Below are positions 8,732 to 17,802 of a stretch of 64,000 nucleotides of DNA, piece by piece. Within the stretch, counting starts at the first letter, position 1. Each line of letters begins with the position of its first letter. The notes beneath the pieces were generated by a model. That model had not been told where the DNA came from. It made no database searches and saw only the letters and a list, made by a program, of their open reading frames with translations. This DNA is from UBA10329 sp964500205. Its GTDB lineage: Bacteria > Bacteroidota > Bacteroidia > UBA10329. The stretch covers positions 186,001-250,000 of the forward strand of contig CAZCNS010000003.1 in NCBI GenBank assembly GCA_964500205.1, written 5' to 3'. Made by a program: the position numbers and the translations under genes.

Positions 8732-11269
8732 ATGAGTTTGACCCGAAATATTCTGCCCATTCTCTTTGCGCTGAGTCCAGTCCTGTCATTTGCCCAACAG
8801 GGAACACTTGCCGGAAATGTATTCGATAAGCAGACGCAGGAGACGCTAATAGGTGCCAGCGTGGTGATGATGCAGGACAAGGCGCGAGGCGCGGCTACCG
8901 ACCTCGATGGTAATTATCGCTTCCAGATGCCTGTCGGCACACATCGCATCGTGTGCTCTTTCACTGGTATGAAGGCCGATACTGTGACCGTACAGATATT
9001 CGATGGACGCGAGACCCGCTGGGACTTCGCATTGGAGAACTTTGCGGAGCAGCTTGGCGTGGTGGTCGTATCGTCCGGCCGCTATGAGCAGCGTTTGGAG
9101 GAGTTGACGGTGTCCATGGACGTGCTGCGCCCGGAGGTCATCACCGCCAAGGCTGCCACCAATATCACCCAAGTGCTGGAGCAGACCCCTGGCCTCACCA
9201 TCATGGACGAGGAACCGCAGATACGCAGTGGCAGTGGTTATAGCTTCGGAGTGGGCAGCCGCGTGGCGATCCTGGTCGATGACCTCCCGGTGATGAGTGG
9301 TGACATCAGCAAGGTGGAGTGGAGCTTCATTCCCATGGAGAACATCGAGCAGATAGAGGTCATTAAGGGGGCGAGCTCGGTGCTCTACGGTTCATCGGCA
9401 CTGAGTGGTGCCATCAACGTGCGGACTGCCTACCCGCGTGACGAGCCGCAGACCAAGGTCATTCTATACACCGGATTCCGCAGTGCCATACTTGAACCTG
9501 ATGCCAGTGGTGGAAGGCGCTTCGCCAACTTCTTCGGACTTGATGGCAGCGCAGCCAACGGAAAGAAATGGTGGGACGGGGTGGCCAACATCAGCGGCAT
9601 GAACTTCTTCCACTCCAGAAAGATCAAGCAGTGGGACGTGGTTATCGGGGGCAACTTCAACTACGACTTCGGATACATTGGCCCGCATCCTCAGGGTTCG
9701 GTTGATGCTTTGGGCGATTCCATCCCCGACATCTTGAACAATGACGTGAGGGAGGTGCGCGGGCGTATCAACTTCAACCTTCGCAGAAGGAGCAAAAAGG
9801 TGAGCGGACTGGCTTATGGGGTGAATGGTAATTTCATGCGCAACAGCAAGAACTTCTCGCTGGTCTGGAATTCCAACGAGAACAATCCCAATGGGCGTTA
9901 CCTGTCCTATCCGGGCACCATGACCCTTACCGAGATCACCACTTTCTACATCGACCCGTTCATCACTTACGTGACCTCACGTGGCGTGCAGCATTCTTTG
10001 AAAACAAGAGTGCTTTACACGGACAACGACAATTCGATGGACCAGTCGAGCCGCAGCACCGTTTTCATGGGTGATTATCAGTTGCAACGCACATTGAGCA
10101 AAATGCGCGAGCTCAATGTAATCGCGGGTGCATCGGGGAGTTATACCACAGCCGAGTCGGAGGTGTATGTTGGCGGAAACCCGAGCGGTGATAACAACGC
10201 CAAGAACTTTTCGCTCTATATGCAGTTCGATAAGCGTTTCTGGAGTTCGCTTAACCTGTCACTGGGTGTGCGTGGCGAGTATTTCCAGATCAACGACCTT
10301 GAGTTCGTGGTAAGACCCGTTTTCCGCTCAGGACTTTCTTTCAAAGCAGGCAAAGCCACATTCATCAGAGCATCATTCGGGCAGGGATACCGCTTTCCGA
10401 CCATCGGGGAAAAGTATATACTTACCGTCAGCGGTGGTCTTGGAGTGTTCCCGAATCCCGATCTGCAGCCAGAGACCAGCTGGAACCTCGAAGGTGGGGT
10501 AAAGCAAGGTTTCAAGATCGGCAAGTTCTATGGCTACTTCGATTTCGTGGCCTTCTGGCAGGAGTTCAGGAACAGTGTGGACATTGTGATGGGAAATTAC
10601 GGTGACGACACATCACTGCCAGGATTCAAGTTCCTGAACACAGGTGACAACCGGGTGCGAGGCATAGAGGCATCCATCATGGGAGGCGGTCAGCTTAACA
10701 AGGATTTCGGGTTGACTGTTGTGCTGGGCTATACCTACACTGTGCCCGAGAGTCTGAATCCGGACGAGATATTCCATGTCAATAGGCGCACGCTTACCGG
10801 AGAAGGTGATACGCTCGTGATCGTGCAGGAGTTCTCGCATTACAGTACTTCTATCGACTCAACCAATATTCTGAAGTACAGGTTCCGCCACCTCGGCAAG
10901 CTGGACGTGGAGTTCTCCTACCGTAAATGGTCAATGGGTTACAGCTTCCGTTACTACAGCTTCATGGAGAATATCGACCGAGTTCTCTACGATTTAGATA
11001 TTCTGGAGCCCGGATTGAATTCGGGAATCATCGAGGATAGAGGTGATCGCGTTTTTATAAATGATCGTGGCAGACCTGAGTGGGAAATCAACCGAGATAA
11101 GAACAGCATGGGCGATTATGTGATGGATGCCCGTATCAGCTTTCAGGCCACCAAATGGCTCAAGGCGGCATTCATCGTCAACAATTTCCTGAACAACGAG
11201 TACTCGCTGCGCCCCCTGCGCATGGAGCAGCCGCGCACGGCCATGCTCCAGCTCTCGTTCACGGTGTGA
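8732..11269 (+). CDS. TonB-dependent outer membrane receptor with CarboxypepD_reg N-terminal domain
   Basis: An 845-residue outer-membrane protein. After a signal peptide ending near S-F-A-Q come a carboxypeptidase-regulatory-like beta domain (about 25-110, with G-A-S-V and D-L-D-G-N-Y-R-F motifs), a plug domain (about 120-235, with an I-E-V-I-K-G-A-S-S-V-L-Y-G motif) and a long beta-barrel. It ends in an aromatic-rich strand, as expected for BamA recognition. No SusD-like partner is adjacent, so it is more like a siderophore, cobalamin or metal receptor than a glycan importer; the substrate cannot be read from sequence. ATG 8708 is an alternative start. Its last 11 bases overlap the stop of the opposing glycosyltransferase gene. 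Confidence 0.9.
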   Translation: MSLTRNILPILFALSPVLSFAQQGTLAGNVFDKQTQETLIGASVVMMQDKARGAATDLDGNYRFQMPVGTHRIVCSFTGMKADTVTVQIFDGRETRWDFALENFAEQLGVVVVSSGRYEQRLEELTVSMDVLRPEVITAKAATNITQVLEQTPGLTIMDEEPQIRSGSGYSFGVGSRVAILVDDLPVMSGDISKVEWSFIPMENIEQIEVIKGASSVLYGSSALSGAINVRTAYPRDEPQTKVILYTGFRSAILEPDASGGRRFANFFGLDGSAANGKKWWDGVANISGMNFFHSRKIKQWDVVIGGNFNYDFGYIGPHPQGSVDALGDSIPDILNNDVREVRGRINFNLRRRSKKVSGLAYGVNGNFMRNSKNFSLVWNSNENNPNGRYLSYPGTMTLTEITTFYIDPFITYVTSRGVQHSLKTRVLYTDNDNSMDQSSRSTVFMGDYQLQRTLSKMRELNVIAGASGSYTTAESEVYVGGNPSGDNNAKNFSLYMQFDKRFWSSLNLSLGVRGEYFQINDLEFVVRPVFRSGLSFKAGKATFIRASFGQGYRFPTIGEKYILTVSGGLGVFPNPDLQPETSWNLEGGVKQGFKIGKFYGYFDFVAFWQEFRNSVDIVMGNYGDDTSLPGFKFLNTGDNRVRGIEASIMGGGQLNKDFGLTVVLGYTYTVPESLNPDEIFHVNRRTLTGEGDTLVIVQEFSHYSTSIDSTNILKYRFRHLGKLDVEFSYRKWSMGYSFRYYSFMENIDRVLYDLDILEPGLNSGIIEDRGDRVFINDRGRPEWEINRDKNSMGDYVMDARISFQATKWLKAAFIVNNFLNNEYSLRPLRMEQPRTAMLQLSFTV

Positions 11270-13049
11270 CGGCCCGCACCCGCAGGTCGCGCACGCGGAC
11301 GGGCTTCTTGGACGGGTTCCAGACGAAGGCCTTGAGGTCTGATGTTCCGTGCTGCGTAGGGTCGTAGGTCATCAGCACGCTCATTCGGTGCCAGCCGTCC
11401 GTGCTTTTCTCTTCTGCACCGAACTGTTCGTTAAGCAGGTAATCGCCATCGTTGATGAACGATGCCACAAGGAACACCTCGTTGAGACCGTCCTCAGCGC
11501 GCACGTGGGCCGAGATCTCAAGCACGGTCTGCTCACGGAAGCTGCCGTCTATCGGGAAAAGAATCATGGATGAGTACTCCCTGTCGGCATCCAACAGTTC
11601 GCCCTCCTCACCGAATTCACGCTCAAGCACGGGGGGCGGCACTGTAAGGTCGAAGGTGTAGAGGTTCATTCCCTCCAAATGATGTTCCGCTACCAGCTTG
11701 CAGTGGGCTTTCAGGCTGTCTATGCGGTCAAATTGATTGGCCTCGCTGGGCTGCGCCTCGATGAAATGCACGCGGAAATATCTCGGATGCGCTGAACCTG
11801 GCTCGATGATGTCATGCCAAGCGGTAAAGATGCGGTTCTTCACGAGCAGCGGCTGGGTGTTCTCGTGGTCTCGGTAGATGTCTCGGTCGTAGTGGTAAGC
11901 GAAGGCGTACATCTCGTACCAGGGGCACACAAATGTGGCTGTACGAACGCCTTCGTCACTTCTTACGATGGAGGCAGCGGTACGCCAGTCCTCACCAGAG
12001 GTCACTTGCCAGCTCATCTTCTCACCGGTGTTCCACAGCACAAAGGCAAACAGCGGCCACCTCAGCCATTCCCACCGTAGGGCATCGAGTGAAACGGCCA
12101 GCAACACCGTCATACCTACCTGTGCCGACAGCACATACTTCGCTTGAAAGATGGGGTCTGCCACTTGAGAGAACAGGAAATTGCACGCCACGGGCATCAG
12201 CGTCCAGAGTACCGCGAGGCCCATCCTGTTGCGCAGAATGCGAGGCCCGAATGCCAAAACTGAAAAGCCACCCAGCAACGCAACGGCCACTTGTAGCATG
12301 AAAAGCCGATTGTCAACACTGCCATTGAGGTGGCGGATGGCCAGCATCAGCTCCTCGACACCGGGCGGTGGCAGCCATGTAACGATGTCGCCCTTGAAGT
12401 ATGGAATGCTCACATACCAGACCACATAAACCGCAAACGCACCGACCAGCCCGGTGATGGCCTTTCCCACCGCCAGCAGGTCCTTGTGAACATGCAGCAG
12501 TAGGAAAATGCCCTGTGCCGGCAGGTTGAAGAGGGCGGTAGGATGCGCGTAGATCATCAAGGCAGTGAAAAGTCCATACAGCAAGGCTTTCCACCAAGAT
12601 GGCTTGCGCAGCAGTTCCATCAGCAGGCCATAAGAGCATATCATCAGGAACACCATCAGCGCGTAAGGCCGGGCGTTGTGCGCAAACTTCAGCTGGATGG
12701 CCGATAGCAGGAAAAGCGCTGAGGCGAACAGGGCCGTGCGCATGTTCATGTTCCTTCTCAGGAAATAGAAAAGTGCGCCTCCGGCAATTGACGAGAACAG
12801 CAGACTGAACCAACGCACAGCCGTCTCATGTATACCAAAAAGCTTGATCCAGCAGGAAATGAGGATGTTGTAAAGTGGGGGATTGGGGTCCTCTGCCGCA
12901 CGACCGATGATCTCGGGCAGGGACTTCTGAGCAAACCAAGTGTGGATGGCCTCGTCCAGGTCGAAGCTGCTGTGACCGAGTTCAGGAAGCCGCACCAGCA
13001 GGTTCAGCAGCACAATGACGGACAATATGACCCTGTCTGCCGTCCTCAC
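11259..13049 (-). CDS. GT39-family (PMT/ArnT-like) membrane glycosyltransferase
   Basis: A 596-residue GT-C enzyme. The first extracytoplasmic loop carries the acidic D-L-D-E-A motif (Asp32/Glu33) characteristic of PMT/ArnT enzymes, followed by about ten hydrophobic helices to residue 380 or so and a soluble C-terminal domain with beta-sandwich character. Such enzymes transfer sugars from polyprenyl-phosphate donors to proteins or lipids on the periplasmic face. The start is GTG 13049, two bases after the apbE stop, so translation is probably coupled to apbE. Acceptor and donor are unknown. Confidence 0.8.
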   Translation of the reverse strand: MRTADRVILSVIVLLNLLVRLPELGHSSFDLDEAIHTWFAQKSLPEIIGRAAEDPNPPLYNILISCWIKLFGIHETAVRWFSLLFSSIAGGALFYFLRRNMNMRTALFASALFLLSAIQLKFAHNARPYALMVFLMICSYGLLMELLRKPSWWKALLYGLFTALMIYAHPTALFNLPAQGIFLLLHVHKDLLAVGKAITGLVGAFAVYVVWYVSIPYFKGDIVTWLPPPGVEELMLAIRHLNGSVDNRLFMLQVAVALLGGFSVLAFGPRILRNRMGLAVLWTLMPVACNFLFSQVADPIFQAKYVLSAQVGMTVLLAVSLDALRWEWLRWPLFAFVLWNTGEKMSWQVTSGEDWRTAASIVRSDEGVRTATFVCPWYEMYAFAYHYDRDIYRDHENTQPLLVKNRIFTAWHDIIEPGSAHPRYFRVHFIEAQPSEANQFDRIDSLKAHCKLVAEHHLEGMNLYTFDLTVPPPVLEREFGEEGELLDADREYSSMILFPIDGSFREQTVLEISAHVRAEDGLNEVFLVASFINDGDYLLNEQFGAEEKSTDGWHRMSVLMTYDPTQHGTSDLKAFVWNPSKKPVRVRDLRVRAVTP

Positions 13050-13051
13050 GC

Positions 13052-14047
13052 TCAGTCGGTGATGTCGTTAGCTACACCGGCTGAGATCCAAGTGAGCAAC
13101 TCACCGTTCTGCTCGTAGATCAAGATGCCCTCCAAGCGGTCGTTGCCGCTGATGAACTGCTTGCTGAGGTCCACGCCCATCACCATGAATGCGGTGGCAA
13201 AGGCATCTGCCGTTGCGGCATCGGGAGCGATGACGGTGGCACTGAGTACATCTGTGGTGGCCGGCCACCCCTTTCGAGGGTCGATGGTGTGGCCCATCTT
13301 TCGGCCATCCACCTCGATGTACTTCCTGTAATTGCCCGAAGTGGCGAGACCGCGGTCTTTGAGGGCAAGACTCAATGACAGGTCACGGTCAGGATTGCCA
13401 TCGTCCTGTGGTCGGTCGATGCCTACTTTCCAAGACGTGCCATCTGGCTTGCTACCTTTTGCGAATATCTCACCACCTATTTCTACCAAGAAAGAGGTAC
13501 ATCCACGGGCAGTAAGCATTTGCGCCACTGCATCGACAGAATGTCCCTGTGCAATGGCATTCACATCCAACTGCACGCGCGGGTCGGTCTTAGTGAACCG
13601 CCCTTCCACAAGTTGCAGTTTATCGGGACCAATGAACGCCAGGATGCTGTCCACCGTGGCGCTATCCACGGCCGAGGCATCCCATCCGTTGCCGAACCAG
13701 AGGTCCATCAAGGGTTTAACGGTGATGTCAAATGCTCCATTGGTAACAGCTGTCACGTCCATCGACCTGCTCACCACATCGGTGAACCACTCCGGTTGCG
13801 GGGCGTCTGCGGCCCTTCCATCGTTCCATTTGCTGATGAAGGAGTTGTCCTGATAGGTGCTCAACACCCGGTCGTAGGCCGCCAACACGCTGTCGATGGC
13901 ATACTGAAGGTCGGTGCCGTCATTGTAGTAGATGATGGCATAGGTGCTTCCCTGCGCGTATCCGCGCGCCTCCATCCGCTTTTGAGAAGAGCAGCCAATA
14001 GCTGCAAGTAGCACGAGCAGCAACCCTGCATGCAATGCAGACCTCAT
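13052..14047 (-). CDS. apbE: FAD:protein FMN transferase (ApbE), lipoprotein
   Basis: A 331-residue lipoprotein with a signal ending A-A-I-G-C (lipidated Cys19). The ApbE fold is indicated by a G-x-T-Y motif near the start of the domain, a D-V-N-A-I-A-Q-G motif, G-G-E-I, a S-G-N-Y-R-K-Y motif and the late D-A-A-T-A-D-A-F-A-T-A metal-binding segment. ApbE attaches FMN covalently to threonine in target proteins such as NqrB, NqrC or RnfG in the periplasm. The ATG 14047 overlaps the stop of the upstream lipoprotein gene by four bases. No flavinylated target is encoded nearby. Confidence 0.92.
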   Translation of the reverse strand: MRSALHAGLLLVLLAAIGCSSQKRMEARGYAQGSTYAIIYYNDGTDLQYAIDSVLAAYDRVLSTYQDNSFISKWNDGRAADAPQPEWFTDVVSRSMDVTAVTNGAFDITVKPLMDLWFGNGWDASAVDSATVDSILAFIGPDKLQLVEGRFTKTDPRVQLDVNAIAQGHSVDAVAQMLTARGCTSFLVEIGGEIFAKGSKPDGTSWKVGIDRPQDDGNPDRDLSLSLALKDRGLATSGNYRKYIEVDGRKMGHTIDPRKGWPATTDVLSATVIAPDAATADAFATAFMVMGVDLSKQFISGNDRLEGILIYEQNGELLTWISAGVANDITD

Positions 14048-14469
14048 TTCTCCATGGTCAGAGTGTAATCCCACTTGGTAGTGCCATTCTCCTGAAAAGT
14101 GAAAGTGGCCTCCTGTCTGTTGGTGAGATTGACATCACGGTTCCAGATCATGTCCGGTTCATTCTGCCGGTCAATGATGATCTCGTTGTCTGTGGCCGTC
14201 CATAAGAATGTCCCGGTCTGCGTGTTCGTATTGCCTCCGAGCTCAAAGCTGTAGTTCTGGAAACCCGTTCCGTCCTCGTCAAAACGCACGGTACCTGTGG
14301 GACTGTTGTCGGTAATAGGAAAGGTCGGGACATTGTTCACGTAGAGCAGTCCCCTTACCTTGGTCACCTGCCAGGTGCCGAACAGCGCGGGGTCAAGGTC
14401 TTCCTTGTCAGCACATCCGCTTAGGATGATCGCCACAAGAGTGAATGCGAGCAGAGGGATTCGTTTCAT
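14044..14469 (-). CDS. Lipocalin-like lipoprotein of unknown function
   Basis: A 141-residue protein with a lipoprotein signal (M-K-R start, lipobox I-L-S-G-C). The mature part starts with an L-F-G-T-W-Q-V motif, the usual first strand of Bacteroidota lipocalin-like proteins, and continues with alternating strands ending in W-D-Y-T-L-T-M. It is probably an eight-stranded beta-barrel at the outer or inner membrane surface. The ligand is unknown. It is the first gene of an apbE/GT39 operon, with its stop overlapping apbE (ATGA), and has a TATCTTCG box upstream. Confidence 0.65.
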   Translation of the reverse strand: MKRIPLLAFTLVAIILSGCADKEDLDPALFGTWQVTKVRGLLYVNNVPTFPITDNSPTGTVRFDEDGTGFQNYSFELGGNTNTQTGTFLWTATDNEIIIDRQNEPDMIWNRDVNLTNRQEATFTFQENGTTKWDYTLTMEK

Positions 14470-14489
14470 GTTGAGAGGATTTGGATGGG

Positions 14490-14497
14490 CGAAGATA
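14490..14497 (-). promoter_or_regulatory. -7-like box (TATCTTCG, reverse strand) for the lipoprotein-apbE-GT39 operon
   Basis: A TAnnTTCG variant 20 bases before the ATG at 14469. The same variant recurs at several other starts in this window. Confidence 0.4.
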
Positions 14498-14544
14498 GTA
14501 GTGGCTTTCACAGGTCTCGTCATGGCCCGTGGACGCATCAGGGA

Positions 14545-14552
14545 TAACTTTG
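14545..14552 (+). promoter_or_regulatory. -7 box (TAACTTTG) for the acyltransferase-DUF4112-thioesterase operon
   Basis: An exact TAnnTTTG 19 bases before the ATG at 14572, in the divergent gap with the lipoprotein gene. Confidence 0.5.
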
Positions 14553-14571
14553 CCGACACATCCATCGAGAC

Positions 14572-15138
14572 ATGCGGAGATTCATACCGTGGCTGTTCCA
14601 TTTGATCTTTTTCCGGCTTGGCCCTTGGAAATGCGACATGCGTCTGCCTGATGGGTTGCGTAAAGCGGTCATTCTGGCAGTGCCGCACACGGCCAACCGT
14701 GATTTCCCTGTGGGCGTGGGTGCCAGCTACACTATGACCGGCAGGTATGGTTTTCTCGGAAAAAAAGAGCTCTTTGATGGCCCCTTCGGATGGGTATTCC
14801 GCGCTGTTGGAGGTATTCCCGTGGACCGTTCCTCGAGTCACAACATGGTGGATCAGGTGGCCGCATACATGGATGCACAGGAAGAGTTCTTTCTTGTAAT
14901 GGCACCCGAGGGCACCCGCAAGCGCACGGAGCGTTGGAAAACGGGCTTCTACCAGATCGCCAAGAAACTGAATGTCCCCATCGTTCTGGGCTATATGGAT
15001 TTCAAGAAAAAGAGAGTGGGCCTCGACCGCGTTCTATACCCCACATGGGACGAGGATCGCGATTTTGCAGAGATCGAGGCGTTTTATGGCACTATTACTG
15101 CTTGCTACCCTGAGAAATACAACCCCAAATTGAGATGA
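14572..15138 (+). CDS. PlsC-type lysophospholipid acyltransferase
   Basis: A 188-residue member of the 1-acyl-sn-glycerol-3-phosphate acyltransferase superfamily. The catalytic H-x4-D motif is visible as H-T-A-N-R-D near residues 39-44, followed by G-G-I-P-V-D-R-S and the A-P-E-G-T-R motif. It lacks a clear membrane-spanning helix, as in the short MmpA/PlsC-like branch, so it probably binds the membrane peripherally. Exact acceptor is uncertain. It overlaps the next gene by four bases (ATGA), and the operon also contains a thioesterase, which suggests acyl-lipid metabolism. Confidence 0.8.
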   Translation: MRRFIPWLFHLIFFRLGPWKCDMRLPDGLRKAVILAVPHTANRDFPVGVGASYTMTGRYGFLGKKELFDGPFGWVFRAVGGIPVDRSSSHNMVDQVAAYMDAQEEFFLVMAPEGTRKRTERWKTGFYQIAKKLNVPIVLGYMDFKKKRVGLDRVLYPTWDEDRDFAEIEAFYGTITACYPEKYNPKLR

Positions 15139-15494
15139 ACACACACGCCCAGCAACTTGTACTTCCACGCGAACTGGTGCTTGCCGAGCAGCTCACCTCG
15201 CTGCTCGATGACCGTTTCAGGGTGCCTGTCATCGGCATCCGTTTCGGCCTCGACCCGCTTCTCGGTTTCATCCCGTGGGCGGGCGACATCCTCTCGGCCA
15301 GTGTATCGCTTCTCATTCTGTCGGCCTTTATGCGGCATGGTGTGCCCAAGAGACTTATTGCCAAGATGGTGTTCAATATCATCCTCGACCTGATGGTTGG
15401 TGCAATACCGTTCCTTGGCGACCTTTTCGACATCTATTTCAAGGCCAACAGGCGCAACATGCGCATGGCCAAAGAGCACTTCGCATCCCGCTGA
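15135..15494 (+). CDS. DUF4112-family protein
   Basis: A 119-residue protein with the DUF4112 pattern: an R-F-G-L-D-P-L-L-G-F-I-P motif, a G-D-I-L segment, a hydrophobic middle and a C-terminal G-D-L-F-D-I-Y-F-K-A-N-R-R-N. Two hydrophobic stretches (about 38-65 and 75-100) suggest a membrane-associated protein. Its function is unknown. It overlaps the acyltransferase gene by four bases and the thioesterase gene by one base (TGATG), so the three are very likely translated together. Confidence 0.8.
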   Translation: MNTHAQQLVLPRELVLAEQLTSLLDDRFRVPVIGIRFGLDPLLGFIPWAGDILSASVSLLILSAFMRHGVPKRLIAKMVFNIILDLMVGAIPFLGDLFDIYFKANRRNMRMAKEHFASR

Positions 15495-15904
15495 TGTTCA
15501 GTCATTCCACAAAAGTTCGGGTGCGCTATGGCGAAGTGGATCGCATGGGCTATGCCTACTATGGCAACTATGCGCTCTATTATGAGATAGGCCGTGTGGA
15601 GGCCATGCGCGCCCTCGGGCTCGATTATGCAGACATGGAGGAGCGGGGTATCATGATGCCCGTGGTAAGGATGGAATGCCAATACCACAGCCCTGCGCTG
15701 TACGACCAGGAGCTGACGGTTACCGCCTCAGTGCGCGAGATGCCCCGCGCCCGCATCGACTTCCACTATGAGCTTCGCAATGCCGATGGCCGAGTTATCA
15801 ATAACGGCATGACCCAGCTGGTCTTTGTGCATCGCGACACCATGCGGCCCACGCGCGCTCCGCAGTACTTTCTTGATGCGCTCTTACCGCATTTCAACTC
15901 ATAA
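15494..15904 (+). CDS. Hotdog-fold acyl-CoA thioesterase (YbgC/FadM type)
   Basis: A 136-residue single hotdog domain of the 4HBT family. The motif E-V-D-R-M-G-Y-A-Y-Y-G-N-Y near residues 12-24 is the usual active-site segment with the conserved Asp, and Y-Y-E-I-G-R follows. Such enzymes hydrolyse acyl-CoA or acyl-ACP thioesters. Its start overlaps the DUF4112 stop in TGATG. At its 3' end it overlaps the convergent YjjG-like gene by six bases. The natural substrate cannot be told. Confidence 0.85.
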   Translation: MFSHSTKVRVRYGEVDRMGYAYYGNYALYYEIGRVEAMRALGLDYADMEERGIMMPVVRMECQYHSPALYDQELTVTASVREMPRARIDFHYELRNADGRVINNGMTQLVFVHRDTMRPTRAPQYFLDALLPHFNS

Positions 15905-16591
15905 TAGGGCCTTGAGCTCCATTAGGCCGCCTATGCGCAGGTGACCATCGTCAATCGGGCCGTGGTCTGCGAAATGGATGGCCTGCCAACCCGCCTGTCT
16001 CGCTCCGAGGACATCGGCTTCAAGGTGGTCTCCGATCATCAGGGAATTTTCAGGCAATGAGGCCGCTACATGCTCCGCAAAACGGAAGATCCCGGGGTCG
16101 GGCTTCTTAACACCTGCCCGCTCGGAGGTGACGACCTCATTGAAATAAGGCCGCAGTCCGGTAGATTCAAGCTTGATGTGCTGCACCTCTTCAAAACCAT
16201 TGGTGATGATGTGCAGCTCGTAGCGCCCTCGAAGATGCTCAAGGACCTCGATTGTACCTTCCACAAGGGCCGTGTTGCGTGGACTGATGCGCACGTATTC
16301 CTCTCCCATGGCATGCGCCATCTCCGCATCGTCCAACCCGAAGTGGCGCAAGCTGTCAAGGAATCTCCCTCTGCGCAGCTCTGGCTGAGAGACCTGCCCC
16401 AAGCGGTAACGCTCCCAATACTGCTCGTTCACCTGTTCATAGATCCGCAGGAAAACAGAATCGTCAGCACCTAATTCGCGGTCGAGACTGAAGGCACGGT
16501 AAAGCTGCGTGATGGCGTTGCGCGAGTTGGTGTCAAAGTCCCACAGCGTGCGGTCAAGGTCAAAGAATACGTGGCGGATGCCGTTTAACAT
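15899..16591 (-). CDS. HAD-family noncanonical pyrimidine nucleotidase (YjjG-like)
   Basis: A 230-residue HAD hydrolase with motif I D-L-D-R-T-L-W-D-F-D (nucleophile near residue 11), motif II I-T-N-G, motif III lysine in K-K-P-D, and motif IV G-D-H-L-E-A-D. The W-D-F motif after the nucleophile and the helical cap are typical of YjjG, a 5'-nucleotidase acting on modified pyrimidine nucleotides. Its position at the end of a unit with uracil phosphoribosyltransferase is consistent with pyrimidine housekeeping. It lies three bases after the upstream membrane gene. Confidence 0.88.
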   Translation of the reverse strand: MLNGIRHVFFDLDRTLWDFDTNSRNAITQLYRAFSLDRELGADDSVFLRIYEQVNEQYWERYRLGQVSQPELRRGRFLDSLRHFGLDDAEMAHAMGEEYVRISPRNTALVEGTIEVLEHLRGRYELHIITNGFEEVQHIKLESTGLRPYFNEVVTSERAGVKKPDPGIFRFAEHVAASLPENSLMIGDHLEADVLGARQAGWQAIHFADHGPIDDGHLRIGGLMELKALL

Positions 16592-16594
16592 TGC

Positions 16595-17041
16595 TCAGAA
16601 CATCACGACCACCGAAGATACCAGCACCGACCAGCACATCACGGATATGATAAGATAGGGCAGTACCTCACGGGGATTGTCAAAAAAACGGGCCGCGAGG
16701 AATGTTCCCACCGGAATCGATAGCATGGTGGGTGTGATGGCTGCCAGACCGATGATGCCGTAATCGCGTTTCACCCTCACGATCAGGCGGTTCTTCCAAG
16801 TGAATGAACGTTTCTTCTTCACCACCCGGTTCGGGCGGAACCGCGCATTGAACTTATGCACGAATACCATCATGGCACTGCTCAGAAAGTAGAAGAACAG
16901 CACTCCCATGATGCCCCCGAAGGTGGTAAGCAGCAGCGTCTGCACATACCCGAAGCCGATGTTGAGGGCGGTGATGGGCGCGGTCAGGAACTTGGTGCTG
17001 CTCAGAAGCAGAACGAGTAACACCTGAAGCGCCTTTTCCAT
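16595..17041 (-). CDS. Small membrane protein, possible small-multidrug-export relative
   Basis: A 148-residue protein with an N-terminal hydrophobic segment, helices at about 30-60 and two more at about 95-115 and 125-147, separated by a strongly basic loop (N-R-V-V-K-K-K-R-S). The P-T-x-L-S-I-P-V-G-T segment followed by A-A-R-F-F loosely recalls the second half of the small multidrug export family (PF06695), but this is a weak resemblance. It sits between upp and the nucleotidase gene on the same strand with gaps of 24 and 3 bases. Function unknown. Confidence 0.6.
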   Translation of the reverse strand: MEKALQVLLVLLLSSTKFLTAPITALNIGFGYVQTLLLTTFGGIMGVLFFYFLSSAMMVFVHKFNARFRPNRVVKKKRSFTWKNRLIVRVKRDYGIIGLAAITPTMLSIPVGTFLAARFFDNPREVLPYLIISVMCWSVLVSSVVVMF

Positions 17042-17065
17042 TTCGCAGTGATGAATGCAGTCGAA

Positions 17066-17731
17066 TCAGCCTTCCTTGCCAGCGTCCTTGGCGCCATAGG
17101 CGAGGTCGCCCGCATCTCCGAGGCCCGGCACGATGTAGCTCTGAGCGGTCAGTTCCTCATCCACCGCGCCAACCCAAAGCGTGGTGTTCTTAGGCAAATG
17201 CTTGTCGAGGTACTCCACGCCCTGACGGCTGGCTATGGCTGTTACGATATGTACGTGTGTCGGTGTTCCCTTGCGGAGCAGAGCCTTGTAGGCGAGTACC
17301 ATCGACATGCCTGTGGCGAGCATAGGGTCTGACAGGATGACCACTCTTCCGTCCAATGATGGGCTGCTCAGGTACTCCACGCGCACATCGAACGAACCGT
17401 CCGACCGATGATTCATACGGTAGGCAGAGATGAAGGAGTTGTCGGCATCGTCAAAACTATTGAGCAGTCCCTGATGCAACGGAAGCCCGGCACGCAGAAT
17501 GGTGGCCAGCACAGGGGCGTGGGAGAGCGTGAGCACCTCGGCCTCGCCCAGCGGTGTGGTCACAGTGGCGGGTTTCCAATCCAGTTTCTGGCTGATCTCA
17601 TAGGCCATCACCTCGCCTATGCGCTCAAGGTTCCTGCGGAAGCGCATGCGGTCGTTCTGCACGGTGACATCTCTGAGCTGCGCCACGTAGCGGTCAATGA
17701 CAGAGCCTTTGCCTGAGAGGATGTGGGTCAT
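17066..17731 (-). CDS. upp: Uracil phosphoribosyltransferase
   Basis: A 221-residue cytoplasmic enzyme of pyrimidine salvage making UMP from uracil and PRPP. The PRPP-binding loop is visible as L-S-D-P-M-L-A-T-G-M-S, and the C-terminal uracil-binding segment as Y-I-V-P-G-L-G-D-A-G-D. Length and both motifs match the type found in Bacteroidota. It appears to head a reverse-strand unit with a membrane protein and a YjjG-type nucleotidase. Confidence 0.95.
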   Translation of the reverse strand: MTHILSGKGSVIDRYVAQLRDVTVQNDRMRFRRNLERIGEVMAYEISQKLDWKPATVTTPLGEAEVLTLSHAPVLATILRAGLPLHQGLLNSFDDADNSFISAYRMNHRSDGSFDVRVEYLSSPSLDGRVVILSDPMLATGMSMVLAYKALLRKGTPTHVHIVTAIASRQGVEYLDKHLPKNTTLWVGAVDEELTAQSYIVPGLGDAGDLAYGAKDAGKEG

Positions 17732-17774
17732 TATCAGAAAGTTGGGACAGCACTGTGCGTTCAGTGCCGAGCCG

Positions 17775-17782
17775 TAAAGTTA
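17775..17782 (-). promoter_or_regulatory. Imperfect -7 box (TAACTTTA, reverse strand) upstream of upp
   Basis: Seven of eight positions match TAnnTTTG, 43 bases before the upp ATG in the 71-base gap after the deacetylase gene. Confidence 0.25.
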
Positions 17783-17802
17783 CACGGGCATCCCGATGGG
17801 CG

